Below are positions 26,009 through 35,902 of a DNA stretch of 64,000 bases, piece by piece. A model generated the notes under the pieces. It worked only from the letters and a program-made list of their open reading frames with translations. It ran no database searches and was not told the origin of the DNA. A program made the position numbers and the translations under genes. The DNA comes from Lentilactobacillus parabuchneri DSM 5707 = NBRC 107865 (lineage in GTDB: Bacteria > Bacillota > Bacilli > Lactobacillales > Lactobacillaceae), in the NCBI RefSeq assembly GCF_001435315.1, contig NZ_AZGK01000002.1, positions 76,763-140,762 on the forward strand, given 5' to 3'. Within the stretch, counting starts at the first letter, position 1, and every line of letters begins with the position of its first letter.

Positions 26009-27628
26009 ATGACAAATTCGATTTTGAACGACCCCTTTAAAAATAAGGGAACAGGGTTTACACAAGCTGAGCGCCAACAATTGGGGATTATCGGCACGTT
26101 GCCCCCGAAAGTTCAAACTTTAGACGAACAGGCAACCCAAGTTTATCAGCAGTACCAAACCAAACCGTCAGCGTTAGAAAAACGCGTTTTTCTAATGAGT
26201 ATCTTCAACGAAAATCGGGTTCTGTTCTTCAAAGTATTCTCACAACACGTCGCAGAGTTCATGCCAATTGTATACGATCCCACAATTGCGACGACTGTTG
26301 AAAATTACAGTCAACTATTTATCCAGCCACAAAACGCTGCCTTCCTTTCCATCGAAGACCCCGATTCAATTGAAGAAAGCTTAAAAAATGCCGCCGAGGG
26401 CCGGGACATCAAACTACTTTGTGTGACCGATGGCGAAGGAATTCTCGGCATTGGCGATTGGGGTACCCAAGGTGTCGATATCACCGTTGGTAAGCTGATG
26501 GTGTACACAGCTGCTGCCGGAATCGATCCGAGTCAAGTGCTGCCAGTTGTCATTGATGCCGGAACCAACAATGAGTCACTGCTTGAAAATCCACTCTATC
26601 TTGGGCTGAAACAGCACCGGGTTCGAGGTGAACAGTACGATTCTTATATTGATAAGTTTGTTGCTGCCGTCGAAAAGTTGTTCCCAGATGTTTATCTTCA
26701 CTTTGAAGACTTTGGCCGCTCAAACGCCGCCAAAATTTTGAATCGCTATAAGGACCACCAACTGGTATTCAACGATGATATTCAAGGAACCGGAATTATT
26801 GTTCTGGCCGGAATTATTGGTGCTTTAAACATTTCCAAGCAAAAAATCATTGATCAAAAATACTTATGCTTTGGTGCCGGGACAGCCGGTGCTGGAATCA
26901 CCATGCGAATCTTTAACGAAATGGTTGCTGCCGGCCTATCTCCCGACGAAGCCAAAAAACACTTTTACCTGGTTGATAAGCAGGGTCTACTGTTCACGGA
27001 TACGCCCGACCTAACTCCGGAACAAAAGCCATTTGCCCGCTCACGTGATGAGTTCGAAAACCCTGATGAACTGACAGATCTTCTTGCAGTTGTCAAAGCC
27101 ATTCATCCAACCATTATGGTCGGCACTTCAACACAACCCGGAACCTTCACTGAAGCCGTCATTAAAGAAATGGCCGCCCACACTGAACGGCCGATTATTT
27201 TTCCAATCTCAAATCCAACCAAGCTGATGGAAGCAACGGCTGCTGACTTGATCAAATGGACCGACGGTAAGGGCTTAATTGCCACGGGCGTCCCATCGGC
27301 TGCCGTTGACTATAAGGGTGTCACCTATGAAATCGGCCAGGCGAACAACGCCTTAATTTATCCGGGGCTGGGGCTTGGCGCCATTGCCAGTTCGGCCGCT
27401 GTCTTAAATGATCAAATGATTTCTTCGGCTGCCCATTCACTAGGTGGCATTGTCGATCCGAACCAGCCTGGTGCCGCAGTTCTTCCACCCGTTTCAAAGC
27501 TCAACCAATTTTCGGATACAGTTGCCAAAGCAGTTGCCCAAAGCGCGGTCGATCAGAAACTGAATCAAAAACCAATCGATTCGGTTTCCGATGCAATTCA
27601 CAACGCCCAGTGGGAACCCAAGTATTAA
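26009..27628 (+). CDS. mleS: Malolactic enzyme
   Basis: Converts L-malate to L-lactate and CO2 with NAD+ and Mn2+, giving energy and acid tolerance. 539 residues from the ATG at 26009 (AGAGGATAATTGAA upstream), the size of malolactic enzymes. Blocks [43 protein letters not shown] (metal and NAD region), [10 protein letters not shown] and [16 protein letters not shown] match the malic/malolactic family, and the whole is closest to malolactic enzymes as I recall them. NAD-malic enzyme remains the alternative. Twelve bases precede fumC, so they form an operon. No mleR or malate permease gene adjoins it. Confidence 0.88.
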   Translation: MTNSILNDPFKNKGTGFTQAERQQLGIIGTLPPKVQTLDEQATQVYQQYQTKPSALEKRVFLMSIFNENRVLFFKVFSQHVAEFMPIVYDPTIATTVENYSQLFIQPQNAAFLSIEDPDSIEESLKNAAEGRDIKLLCVTDGEGILGIGDWGTQGVDITVGKLMVYTAAAGIDPSQVLPVVIDAGTNNESLLENPLYLGLKQHRVRGEQYDSYIDKFVAAVEKLFPDVYLHFEDFGRSNAAKILNRYKDHQLVFNDDIQGTGIIVLAGIIGALNISKQKIIDQKYLCFGAGTAGAGITMRIFNEMVAAGLSPDEAKKHFYLVDKQGLLFTDTPDLTPEQKPFARSRDEFENPDELTDLLAVVKAIHPTIMVGTSTQPGTFTEAVIKEMAAHTERPIIFPISNPTKLMEATAADLIKWTDGKGLIATGVPSAAVDYKGVTYEIGQANNALIYPGLGLGAIASSAAVLNDQMISSAAHSLGGIVDPNQPGAAVLPPVSKLNQFSDTVAKAVAQSAVDQKLNQKPIDSVSDAIHNAQWEPKY

Positions 27629-27640
27629 TCGGAGGGACAT

Positions 27641-29023
27641 ATGACTGAATATCGAATTGAAGCAGATACTTTAGGAAACGTGAAGGTGCCAAAAAACGCA
27701 CTCTGGGGACCGCAAACTGAACGGAGCCGCCATAACTTCCCGACTGGTCCACAGATGCCGGTTCAGGTTATTCGCGCATTACTGACTATTAAAGCGGCAG
27801 CTGCCCAAGTCAACCAATCCCAAGAAACTTTGGCAACCAACAAAGCCGACCTAATCGAGACTGCTTGTCGTAAACTTTTATCACTAAACGATCCCGATTT
27901 AATGGCCGATTTTCCACTTCATGTCTACCAAACCGGCTCTGGAACGCAAACCAACATGAATGTGAATGAAGTTATCGCCAACCTCTGCAAACAATTGGAT
28001 CCTGCCATCGAAATATTGCCTAACGATGACGTCAACCATTCCCAAAGTTCTAACGACACCTTCCCAACGGCAATGAATATTGCGGCAACGCTGGCAACCC
28101 TTAAGCTCAAACCGCAAATCGAACACTTGATTGCAGTTCTCAAACAGAAGCAGAGTGAGTATTGGGATGTCGTTAAAATCGGCCGAACTCATTTACAAGA
28201 TGCCACCCCGATCACATTTGGTCAGGAAATCAGCGGTTGGGTCAGTGCCTTGGAACACGATTTGCACTTTATTGAAGAAACCCGTCAATCACTATTGGAA
28301 CTTCCGATTGGCGGAACCGCTGTTGGAACAGGGCTTAACACAACTTCGGACTATGCCGATGCCATGGTTACGACCCTTAGTACGGAATATGCACTACCAT
28401 TTAAACAGCAAAACAAGTTCTACGGTCTTGCTAACCATTCAGGTCTCGTCGCAACTCACGGCACCATTCGAACCCTTGCGGCCGACCTGGTAAAAATTGC
28501 CAACGACATCCGCTTTTTGGCTAGTGGCCCCCGGGCCGGCTATGGTGAATTAAGTATTCCTGCCAACGAACCGGGATCGTCAATCATGCCGGGCAAAGTG
28601 AATCCGACTCAGGCAGAGGCAATGACGATGGCCGCAACTCGTGTGATGGGAAATGACACGACGATTACTGTCGCTGCCAGCCAAGGCAATTTTGAAATGA
28701 ATGTTTACAAGCCAGTCATTATTTTCAGCTTTTTGGAATCGGTTGATCTATTGACCGGCATCTTAGATAATTTTACCGAAAAAATGGTCGCTGGAATCAC
28801 CGTCAATGTGGACCGAATGCAGCAATTGGTGGACAACTCACTGATGACTGTGACGGCGCTGTCCCCTCACATTGGCTACCACAAAGCGGCCGAAATTGCC
28901 CAACTCGCACATAAAGACGGCACAAAATTGAAAGTCGCCGCCCTGAAATTGGGTTATGTCAGTTCCGCTGACTTTGATAAGTGGATGCGGCCGATTGATA
29001 TGACCAATAATGACCGAAAATAA
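27641..29023 (+). CDS. fumC: Fumarate hydratase class II
   Basis: Interconverts fumarate and L-malate. 460 residues. The family signature GSSIMPGKVNPTQ (about residue 318) and blocks TGSGTQTNMNVNEV, NDDVNHSQSSNDTFPTAMN and KIGRTHLQDATPITFGQE are intact. The ATG follows CGGAGGGACAT. It is second in an operon with the malolactic enzyme, so fumarate can be fed through malate to lactate. The operon ends with a hairpin terminator. Confidence 0.96.
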   Translation: MTEYRIEADTLGNVKVPKNALWGPQTERSRHNFPTGPQMPVQVIRALLTIKAAAAQVNQSQETLATNKADLIETACRKLLSLNDPDLMADFPLHVYQTGSGTQTNMNVNEVIANLCKQLDPAIEILPNDDVNHSQSSNDTFPTAMNIAATLATLKLKPQIEHLIAVLKQKQSEYWDVVKIGRTHLQDATPITFGQEISGWVSALEHDLHFIEETRQSLLELPIGGTAVGTGLNTTSDYADAMVTTLSTEYALPFKQQNKFYGLANHSGLVATHGTIRTLAADLVKIANDIRFLASGPRAGYGELSIPANEPGSSIMPGKVNPTQAEAMTMAATRVMGNDTTITVAASQGNFEMNVYKPVIIFSFLESVDLLTGILDNFTEKMVAGITVNVDRMQQLVDNSLMTVTALSPHIGYHKAAEIAQLAHKDGTKLKVAALKLGYVSSADFDKWMRPIDMTNNDRK

Positions 29024-29028
29024 ATCAA

Positions 29029-29058
29029 ATGGATTGCGACTTGCAATCCATTTTTATT
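29029..29058 (+). terminator. Intrinsic terminator of mleS-fumC
   Basis: ATGGATTGC pairs with GCAATCCAT across GACTT and is followed by TTTTATTT. Confidence 0.85.
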
Positions 29059-29059
29059 T

Positions 29060-29151
29060 GGAACTATACTTCCATATTTTTAGGTATCTGTTTAAAAAGG
29101 AACTATACTTCCATTTTTGGGGATTTTCTCATATAATGGAAGTATAGTTTT
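29060..29151. promoter_or_regulatory. Three copies of an operator-like 16-mer
   Basis: GGAACTATACTTCCAT occurs at 29060-29075 and 29099-29114, and its reverse complement (14 of 16 bases) at 29136-29151. The last copy overlaps a TATAAT -10 element at 29132-29137, and the middle one falls at the -35 position 17 bases upstream. This suggests a dedicated regulator of the ATPase gene that starts at 29172. Confidence 0.7.
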
Positions 29152-29171
29152 GACTTGGGGGGCGAGATTAA

Positions 29172-30365
29172 ATGCTTCAAAGACCAACGTACTTAAAACA
29201 ATTAATCCAATTTAAAGATAATGATCATATTAAAATCATTACAGGCGTCCGTCGCTCTGGAAAATCCGTCTTACTGATGCTGTATCGCGATTATCTCATA
29301 TCACAAGGAATCTCAGAGCAAAACATCATTTATCTGAATTTTGAAGACTTTGATCTGCTTTCGGTCCAGAGTCAGGACCAATTGAGTCAACTTCTTTCAA
29401 AACGACTTAACAAAAATGTCCGGACTTATCTACTTCTTGACGAAATTCAAATGGTCGATGGTTGGCAACGAGTCGTTAACGCTGTTAGAGTCAGCTTCAA
29501 CTGCGATATTGTCATCACAGGTTCAAATGCACAAATGTTATCTGGAGAACTCGCAACTTTGCTAAGTGGCCGATATGTAGAAATTCCAGTATATCCATTT
29601 TCGTTCAAAGAATTTCTACTAGCAAAGAACATTGATCCAAACGCTAGGCAAGTTGATAATGCTTTCTCAGAGTACGAGCAATATGGTGGATTCCCATCTG
29701 TTGTCTTAGCGTCAAAAGAAATTAAGGATACCATTCTTTCCGGCATTTATGATACGATTATTTTAAACGATGTCTCGATGCGATCAGGAATTCGCGATAC
29801 TGACATTTTAAGTTCATTAGTCGCATTTCTATCTGATAATGTTGGCCAGTTAGTAAAGCCAACCAAAATTGCGAATACATTATCGAGTAATGGCTTTAAA
29901 ACCAGCAATCACACCATTGAACGTTACTTAACATTACTTGAAAATGCATTTTTATTCTACAGAACTCGACAATACAATATTCGTGGAAAAGAATACCTCA
30001 AAACCAGTGGAAAATATTTTATCGTTGATCCCGGCCTCAGGAGAAATGCCGTCAGCAAACATCCAGGAAATTATGGCGGTCAGTTAGAAAATATTGTTTT
30101 TCTGGAATTAATCCGTCGTGGCTACACAGTAGATGTTGGAAAACTAGACTCCAAAGAAGTCGATTTTGTTGCCCGAAAGGTTGATGAAATCCTTTATGTC
30201 CAAGTTACGTATGAGATTCCTAATAATACACATGAAACCGACAATCTTTTAAACATCCGCGACAATTACAAAAAAATACTCATTACACAAAGATATTATG
30301 AATTTAAAGAAATCGATGGGATACCAGTGATTAACGTTGTTGACTGGTTATTATCAGAAGATTAA
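29172..30365 (+). CDS. AAA-type ATP-binding protein with DUF4143 domain
   Basis: 397 residues. The P-loop is TGVRRSGKSVLL (about 23-34), Walker B is YLLLDEIQMVDGW and sensor 1 is VITGSNAQMLS. Residues about 200-390 match DUF4143, containing a PD-(D/E)xK-like core (EVDFVARKVDEILYVQVTYEI). Function of this family (COG1373) is not settled; roles in defence or toxin-like systems have been suggested. It follows CTTGGGGGGCG and three operator-like repeats and is bounded by terminators, so it is an isolated unit, likely acquired. Confidence 0.85.
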   Translation: MLQRPTYLKQLIQFKDNDHIKIITGVRRSGKSVLLMLYRDYLISQGISEQNIIYLNFEDFDLLSVQSQDQLSQLLSKRLNKNVRTYLLLDEIQMVDGWQRVVNAVRVSFNCDIVITGSNAQMLSGELATLLSGRYVEIPVYPFSFKEFLLAKNIDPNARQVDNAFSEYEQYGGFPSVVLASKEIKDTILSGIYDTIILNDVSMRSGIRDTDILSSLVAFLSDNVGQLVKPTKIANTLSSNGFKTSNHTIERYLTLLENAFLFYRTRQYNIRGKEYLKTSGKYFIVDPGLRRNAVSKHPGNYGGQLENIVFLELIRRGYTVDVGKLDSKEVDFVARKVDEILYVQVTYEIPNNTHETDNLLNIRDNYKKILITQRYYEFKEIDGIPVINVVDWLLSED

Positions 30366-30375
30366 TTCGAAAATT

Positions 30376-30414
30376 TAAAAAGGGGTCTGCGATTTGACTG
30401 CAGGCCCCTTTTTA
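30376..30414 (+). terminator. Intrinsic terminator of the DUF4143 gene
   Basis: AAAAAGGGGTCTGC and GCAGGCCCCTTTTT form a 14-bp stem with one mismatch. Confidence 0.87.
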
Positions 30415-30503
30415 AGTTTAAACTTTGGGATCTCACGAATCGAAATGACAACTGAAATTGTCAATAATAGCTGATTTCAAAGGAATCGGCAAGCCTTCAA
30501 GCG

Positions 30504-31034
30504 CTAACCAGCAAACAAACTCACTAATAAGTAAAAAACATAGCTCCCCAGCAAGGGCTGCCAAAGCTCCCTCAACGACATTTTTAAAGCCCCAAACCAC
30601 CTTACCAGATAATGATCACTCTGAATAAACATGTTATTATGAATAATTCGTAAGGTTATCAAAGAAAACACGTAAACGACGGCACCAAATACCAACGTGT
30701 GGAGCAGGTAACCCATCCCGTCAACAAATTGTCCTTTAGAAAAAAGTAATACCACCATCAAAGCCCGAATCGCAAACGCTGAATAGTACCAAACTGCTGG
30801 GACAACCACCGACCATTTCGTATGGATGAGTGAAAAAACCAGATATGTGAGTGGTAGCCGCCACGCAAAGTATAGTGCGTTGGAAATTTTCGTATCGGAA
30901 ATCCCGATGCCACTGGCGACAGGGACAATTTCCTTAAAGTGCGGAATGATGATCAATAAACCAATCAACCAAATAAATGCGCCATACCAAAAAAGAGATT
31001 TCACAACTGATTTATTCACAGTCAGCTTTTCCAT
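30504..31034 (-). CDS. Hypothetical membrane protein
   Basis: 176 residues with about four or five membrane segments and a short basic or amphipathic loop (HYLVRWFGALKMSLREL) before a final hydrophobic segment ending LLVSLFAG. No family recognised. Layout and size match the 174-residue protein at 11957-12481. The start codon follows AAGGTGTTCCTTT on the minus strand (GGTG as the possible ribosome binding site). It stands alone. Confidence 0.55.
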   Translation of the reverse strand: MEKLTVNKSVVKSLFWYGAFIWLIGLLIIIPHFKEIVPVASGIGISDTKISNALYFAWRLPLTYLVFSLIHTKWSVVVPAVWYYSAFAIRALMVVLLFSKGQFVDGMGYLLHTLVFGAVVYVFSLITLRIIHNNMFIQSDHYLVRWFGALKMSLRELWQPLLGSYVFYLLVSLFAG

Positions 31035-31094
31035 AAAGGAACACCTTCCAATATCAAATATTTCTTAATAGTTATAACGTACCACTAAATTGGA

Positions 31095-31135
31095 CAAAAC
31101 AAAACTGCCATCAGAAACCATCCGATGGCAGTTCT
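31095..31135 (-). terminator. Intrinsic terminator
   Basis: AACTGCCATC pairs with GATGGCAGTT. On the minus strand it is followed by TTTTGTTTTG. Confidence 0.75.
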
Positions 31136-31381
31136 TTAATTAATCACTTCTTGATAGGTGCCCACATCCAGCACCAGTGTGACAGTCAATACCAGAATAA
31201 TTTTGAATAGGTCCGCCTCTTGAAATTGTCGATAGACGATTGACATAAATGGATCGACTAATAGATAAGCGGCAACCAGATTCAAGATGATAAAAATAAT
31301 CGCAAATATTATTCTCTTTGCAGTCATGAAAAAGCCCCGTTTCATTCCCTTACCGTTGTCTAAGTTGGTGTAAGTGTACAA
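31136..31381 (-). CDS. Small hypothetical membrane protein
   Basis: Up to 81 residues. Only the part from the internal ATG at 31327 (63 residues, MTAKRIIFAII) has a hydrophobic pattern, with two membrane segments. That ATG follows ACGGGG with six bases spacing, so the shorter form is likely. ATGs at 31381 and 31345 are alternatives. It has its own terminator. No family recognised. Confidence 0.45.
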   Translation of the reverse strand: MYTYTNLDNGKGMKRGFFMTAKRIIFAIIFIILNLVAAYLLVDPFMSIVYRQFQEADLFKIILVLTVTLVLDVGTYQEVIN

Positions 31382-31522
31382 AGATCCAATTCATAAGTCA
31401 AGCAACTAGCATATAGTTTCATAAACTCAATCTAATATACAACTTTTTTTCCAAAAACGGCTTATAACAACAATATTTGAAATGCAACAAGACATATTCA
31501 CCTTAAGGTTAGCTATCCCGTT

Positions 31523-32818
31523 TTAGCCGATATCCTTTTGGTTCGTTTCATCACCAAATACCCAAACAACGATCCCGGCAAACAGCGCAATGCCGCCAAT
31601 TGTCCAAAAAATCATGTTGGGACTTGTGACTTTGAGCATCCAAGCAACGACGATTGGCATGGCCACCGTGAACAACTTGGCTGCGCCATTAGCAATCCCT
31701 GATCCGCGGAACCGGAATTTGGTTGGGAAAAGTTCTGCCACGTAAACGGCAATCACTGAGGCCATCAACACATAGAAACATACTTCCAATAAGAACCCAA
31801 TCGTCATAACGCCAGCAACCGTTGACTGCTGACCATACATGAATCCAAAGACGGCTGTCATGAAGAATGCTGGAGCAATCGTCTTTTTGCGACCAATTCG
31901 GTCAACTAAGTAGGCACCAATTGCACAGCCAACCGGAGCGCCGACCATCATAAAGGCCGACATCCACAAGGAACCAGAAATATTGATACCCCGATTGCTT
32001 AGCAAGGTTGGAACCCAAGACGTGAAGGTGTATTGGCAAATGATCGTAGCAGAGGCCGCAACCGTTGCGACAAATAAACTAACTCCAAGCGAATGGTGAA
32101 CAACTTCATGCTTCTTAACGATTGGTGTTACGTCCTCATTAACGCCATTGACCTCCAACTTTTGAATAATTTCTTGTGCTTCATCGTTTCTTCCATGGGC
32201 CATTAACCAACGGGGAGATTCTGGAATATTTCGCCGCAGATACCACAAAATGGCAGCCACGATTCCGACACCCATAAACATTACCCGCCAACCGAAGCGG
32301 GGAATGATTGCACTCGCTAAAATCATTGTGACCGGAGCGCCACAGTTCGCAACCAATGACGTTGTGGCACACCACTTACCACGACTGTGGATTGGCGCAA
32401 ATTCATTCACCATCGAATAACCAGTCACAATTTCAGACCCAAGGCCAATACTTGACATTAAGCGACAGAAAATTAAAAACGACATATTAGGTGAGAATGC
32501 CCCTAAAAAGGTAAAGCCGCCAAACATCAACAGGTTAATTTGATAAGCGACTCGGCGTCCCTTTAAATCACCAATAAACCCAGCAATCAGTGAGCCGATA
32601 AATAGGCCTAAAAAGCCACTGGATAAAAAGTAAGAGTTTTGCTGCAAGGTGGACCAGCCGTCTTTTAAAACAGTTGTTGCCACTGCGCTGGCTAAGTAAA
32701 CGTCAACTGCGTCCAAAAACATGCCGCCGGAAACCAGGGCAAAAATTTCATAAAACAATGGAGATTCTTTCGTTCGGTCGATTCGACCTTGTAATGTGAT
32801 CGGTCTTTCCATAGGCAT
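31523..32818 (-). CDS. MFS transporter (sugar-porter/organic-acid type)
   Basis: 431 residues with 12 membrane segments. MFS marks are GDLKGRRVAYQ after segment 2, PESPRWLMAHGR between the halves and DRIGRKKT after segment 8, as in sugar porter or aromatic/organic acid symporters. GGAGG precedes two in-frame ATGs; the second (32812) is better spaced. It begins 62 bases after leuD on the same strand with no terminator between, so it may be the last gene of the leucine operon. Its substrate might then be a branched-chain oxoacid or hydroxyacid, but this is inference. Confidence 0.82.
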   Translation of the reverse strand: MPMERPITLQGRIDRTKESPLFYEIFALVSGGMFLDAVDVYLASAVATTVLKDGWSTLQQNSYFLSSGFLGLFIGSLIAGFIGDLKGRRVAYQINLLMFGGFTFLGAFSPNMSFLIFCRLMSSIGLGSEIVTGYSMVNEFAPIHSRGKWCATTSLVANCGAPVTMILASAIIPRFGWRVMFMGVGIVAAILWYLRRNIPESPRWLMAHGRNDEAQEIIQKLEVNGVNEDVTPIVKKHEVVHHSLGVSLFVATVAASATIICQYTFTSWVPTLLSNRGINISGSLWMSAFMMVGAPVGCAIGAYLVDRIGRKKTIAPAFFMTAVFGFMYGQQSTVAGVMTIGFLLEVCFYVLMASVIAVYVAELFPTKFRFRGSGIANGAAKLFTVAMPIVVAWMLKVTSPNMIFWTIGGIALFAGIVVWVFGDETNQKDIG

Positions 32819-32880
32819 CTGCCTCCAATAACGTCATTTTTCCATCAACTCAGGAGTTGATTCACTGAAGCCCGCCGCTG

Positions 32881-33468
32881 CTAATCAAAGCTTGGGATAC
32901 TGGCCTCGTAGTCTTCAATCTGCTGCTTGTAATCCATCGTAATCGCAATATCATCGAGCCCGTTTACAAACTTGTGTTTCCACAGAGGGTCAATCTCAAA
33001 ATGAAAGGCGCGTCCTTGATATCTGACTTCTTGATTTGGGAGGTCAACGGTAATTTCAGCATCTGCCGGGGCACTGGCTAAGAAGTCTCGTTGATCCTTG
33101 GGTAAAATAATTGCTAAAAAACCGTTTTTGGTACTGTTCATATAAAAAATATCACTATAGCCGCCAGCAATGACCACTCGAAATCCCCAGTCTTTCAGTG
33201 CCCAGACAGCATGTTCCCGTGAGGACCCACAGCCAAAGTTATCGCCGGCAATTAAGATTTCAGCCCCTTGGCGTTCCGGTTTGTTAAGAATAAAGTCAGG
33301 ATTGGGTTGATGGGGCTTTTCATAGCGCCAATCGTAAAATAGATTTTTGCCATAGCCGGTCTTTAAAATATTCTTCAAGAACTGCTTTGGAATCAATTGA
33401 TCAGTATCTATGTTGTCTCGCATAATTGGAATTGACGTGCTTTTGATAACCTTAATTTTTTCTACCAT
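32881..33468 (-). CDS. leuD: 3-isopropylmalate dehydratase small subunit
   Basis: 195-residue swivelling-domain subunit of the isopropylmalate isomerase. Signature blocks are MRDNIDTDQLIPKQFLK, GDNFGCGSSREHAVWAL and FYMNSTKNGFLAIIL. It forms the heterodimer with LeuC, whose gene ends three bases before it, in step two of leucine synthesis. Confidence 0.97.
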   Translation of the reverse strand: MVEKIKVIKSTSIPIMRDNIDTDQLIPKQFLKNILKTGYGKNLFYDWRYEKPHQPNPDFILNKPERQGAEILIAGDNFGCGSSREHAVWALKDWGFRVVIAGGYSDIFYMNSTKNGFLAIILPKDQRDFLASAPADAEITVDLPNQEVRYQGRAFHFEIDPLWKHKFVNGLDDIAITMDYKQQIEDYEASIPSFD

Positions 33469-33471
33469 AAT

Positions 33472-34845
33472 TTAGACCCGCTCCTTTGAAATATCGATAA
33501 AGTGACCGTTAATCGCGGCTGCAGCAACCATCGCCGGGCTTGCTAAATGCGTCCTGGAGCCTACCCCTTGGCGGCCTTCAAAGTTTCTGTTTGACGTAGA
33601 AGCGCAGTGGATTCCCGCGGGAACGTGATCGGGATTCATCCCCAAGCAAGCTGAACAACCAGGTTCGCGCCATTCACAGCCCGCATCCTTAAATATCTGG
33701 TCGATGCCTAATTCTTCGGCCCGTTCCTTAATCGTTCGTGAGCCCGGCACCACCCAAGCGGTTAATCCTTCGGCGATGTGGTGGCCCTTTAAGACCGAAG
33801 CGGCAATTTTCAGGTCAGACAAGCGGCCGTTGGTACACGAGCCGAAGAATGCCCACCGAATTGGAATTTCTTCCGGCTTACCACCCGGTTTTAAGCCAAC
33901 GTACTCATAAGCCTTACGATCGTCTTCATCCTTAATTTCGGGAAAGCGGCCGTTTACAGGAATTGACATGCCGGGATTGGTCCCCCAAGAAATATATGGT
34001 GAGAGATCACTGACATCAAAATCAATCACTTTATCAAATGCGGCTTCATCGTCAGTCGTAAACTGTTTCCAGTATTCAATCGCCTTATCAATCTGTTTTG
34101 GTGCATATTTACGTCCGGCCACATAGTCAAATGTGGTCTGATCAGGCTGCACACTTCCCATCTTGGCGCCACCTTCAATCGCCATATTGCAAAGCGTCAT
34201 CCGTTCTTCCATGCTCATATTCGAAATTGTGTCGCCATAAAATTCAGCCGCATAACCAGTTCCAAAAGCAACGCCTTCACGGGCAATAATGCCCATAATG
34301 ATGTCCTTAGCGTAAACACCATGGTGTAATTTCCCATGAACGTGAATCCCCATCGTCTTTGGCTTCGTCTGCCAGATTGTTTGGGTTGCTAAAACGTGTT
34401 CAACTTCACTGGTCCCAATCCCAAAGGCAATTGAGCCAAATGCGCCGTGAGTGGCAGTATGTGAATCGCCACAGACAATGACCATCCCCGGCTGTGTCAG
34501 TCCAAGTTGGGGCCCGATCACGTGAATAATGCCTTGGTCTTCATCACCCATACCGGCCGAGCGGATCCCAAATTCATCGGTATTTTTTTGCAGGGTATCA
34601 ATTTGTTTTCTGGCAATGGCGTCTTGAATATTAAAGATATCAACGGTTGGGACGTTATGATCCATGGTCGCAAAGGTTTTATCGGTTCGCCGGACTTTTC
34701 GATGATTTTCGCGTAACCCTTCAAACGCTTGTGGAGAGGTCACTTCATGAAGCAGATGCAAGTCCACGTATATCAGTTGTGGGTCACCGGGCTTTCCGGT
34801 AATGACGTGTTGATCCCAGATTTTATCGAACATCGTTTTCGACAT
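33472..34845 (-). CDS. leuC: 3-isopropylmalate dehydratase large subunit
   Basis: 457-residue aconitase-family subunit carrying the [4Fe-4S] cluster. The three cluster cysteines are in FFGSCTNGR and [11 protein letters not shown]. Substrate and fold blocks such as [14 protein letters not shown] and NRNFEGRQG are present. Its start overlaps the end of leuB by 23 bases. With LeuD it isomerises 2- to 3-isopropylmalate. Confidence 0.97.
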   Translation of the reverse strand: MSKTMFDKIWDQHVITGKPGDPQLIYVDLHLLHEVTSPQAFEGLRENHRKVRRTDKTFATMDHNVPTVDIFNIQDAIARKQIDTLQKNTDEFGIRSAGMGDEDQGIIHVIGPQLGLTQPGMVIVCGDSHTATHGAFGSIAFGIGTSEVEHVLATQTIWQTKPKTMGIHVHGKLHHGVYAKDIIMGIIAREGVAFGTGYAAEFYGDTISNMSMEERMTLCNMAIEGGAKMGSVQPDQTTFDYVAGRKYAPKQIDKAIEYWKQFTTDDEAAFDKVIDFDVSDLSPYISWGTNPGMSIPVNGRFPEIKDEDDRKAYEYVGLKPGGKPEEIPIRWAFFGSCTNGRLSDLKIAASVLKGHHIAEGLTAWVVPGSRTIKERAEELGIDQIFKDAGCEWREPGCSACLGMNPDHVPAGIHCASTSNRNFEGRQGVGSRTHLASPAMVAAAAINGHFIDISKERV

Positions 34846-35902
34846 AGTTGTGCCTTCTTTCGTAAATTTGTTGAATAATCGCGTTTGTCACTTGGTTGGT
34901 GGTTGCATTTCCACCCAAATCAGGAGTTACGGTGCCGCTATCGATCACCGCATCTACACTTTGGCTGATTTGATCCGCAAGGTCGGAACGATCAAATGTA
35001 TGGGTTAGCATCATGGCCACTGAGTTAATCATTGACAACGGGTTCGCAATCCCTTTGCCTGCAATATCGGGGGCTGATCCATGAATTGGTTCATACAATG
35101 CCGGACCATCACTCCCCCGACTCATCGAAGGAATGGTTCCAAGAGAACCGGTGATTTCAGCGGCCTCGTCGCTTAAAATATCACCAAACATGTTCTCGGT
35201 TAAAATGACGTCAAACTGTTCAGGGGCACTAATAATCTTCATTGCCGCAGCATCAACATAACTGGTATCGTAGTGAACTTCCGGGAAATCGGCAGCGACT
35301 TCAGCAACCACTCGGCGCCAAAGGTTACTAGTCGCCAAGACATTGGCTTTATCAACCATGGTCACGTGTCGTTTGCGTTTCATCGCCATTTCAAATGCCA
35401 CCCGGGCAACCCGGCGAATTTCATCGACTGTGTAGCGCATCGTATCAATTGCGTGGGTGTCATCAATTTCACGGGGCTTGCCAAAATAAATTCCGGAAGT
35501 TAATTCACGGACAATTACAAAATTAACTGGTTCCACCTGCTTAATTGGAGAATAACGTTGCATCGCCGCGCTAATCGACGTTGGTCGAATATTCGCAAAT
35601 AAATTCAATTCTTGTCGGATTTGGAGTAATCCTTTTTCCGGCCGGTTGGGCGCGTCATCCCACTTAGGCCCGCCAATTGCTGCTAATAAAACCGCGTCAC
35701 TCTGCTTGGCTGACGAAAGAGTCTCATCCGGTAGGGGAACGCCAAATTGATCAATACCGGCACCTCCAAAGGGTTGTTCATCGATTTGGTAATGAAATTG
35801 ATCCTGACTGACGGCTTTTAGCACCGCTAAGCCGGCCTTCATAATTTCTGGTCCGATATAATCTCCCGAAAGAACGGTGATTTTTGCCACTTGGTTTGTC
35901 AT
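34823..35902 (-). CDS. leuB: 3-isopropylmalate dehydrogenase
   Basis: 359-residue NAD-dependent decarboxylating dehydrogenase. Blocks seen are the N-terminal [31 protein letters not shown], the catalytic region [16 protein letters not shown] and the metal/NAD part [19 protein letters not shown], then [18 protein letters not shown]. The start codon overlaps the leuA stop (TAATG) after GGAGG, implying translational coupling. It produces the leucine 2-oxoacid precursor. Confidence 0.97.
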   Translation of the reverse strand: MTNQVAKITVLSGDYIGPEIMKAGLAVLKAVSQDQFHYQIDEQPFGGAGIDQFGVPLPDETLSSAKQSDAVLLAAIGGPKWDDAPNRPEKGLLQIRQELNLFANIRPTSISAAMQRYSPIKQVEPVNFVIVRELTSGIYFGKPREIDDTHAIDTMRYTVDEIRRVARVAFEMAMKRKRHVTMVDKANVLATSNLWRRVVAEVAADFPEVHYDTSYVDAAAMKIISAPEQFDVILTENMFGDILSDEAAEITGSLGTIPSMSRGSDGPALYEPIHGSAPDIAGKGIANPLSMINSVAMMLTHTFDRSDLADQISQSVDAVIDSGTVTPDLGGNATTNQVTNAIIQQIYERRHNYVENDVR

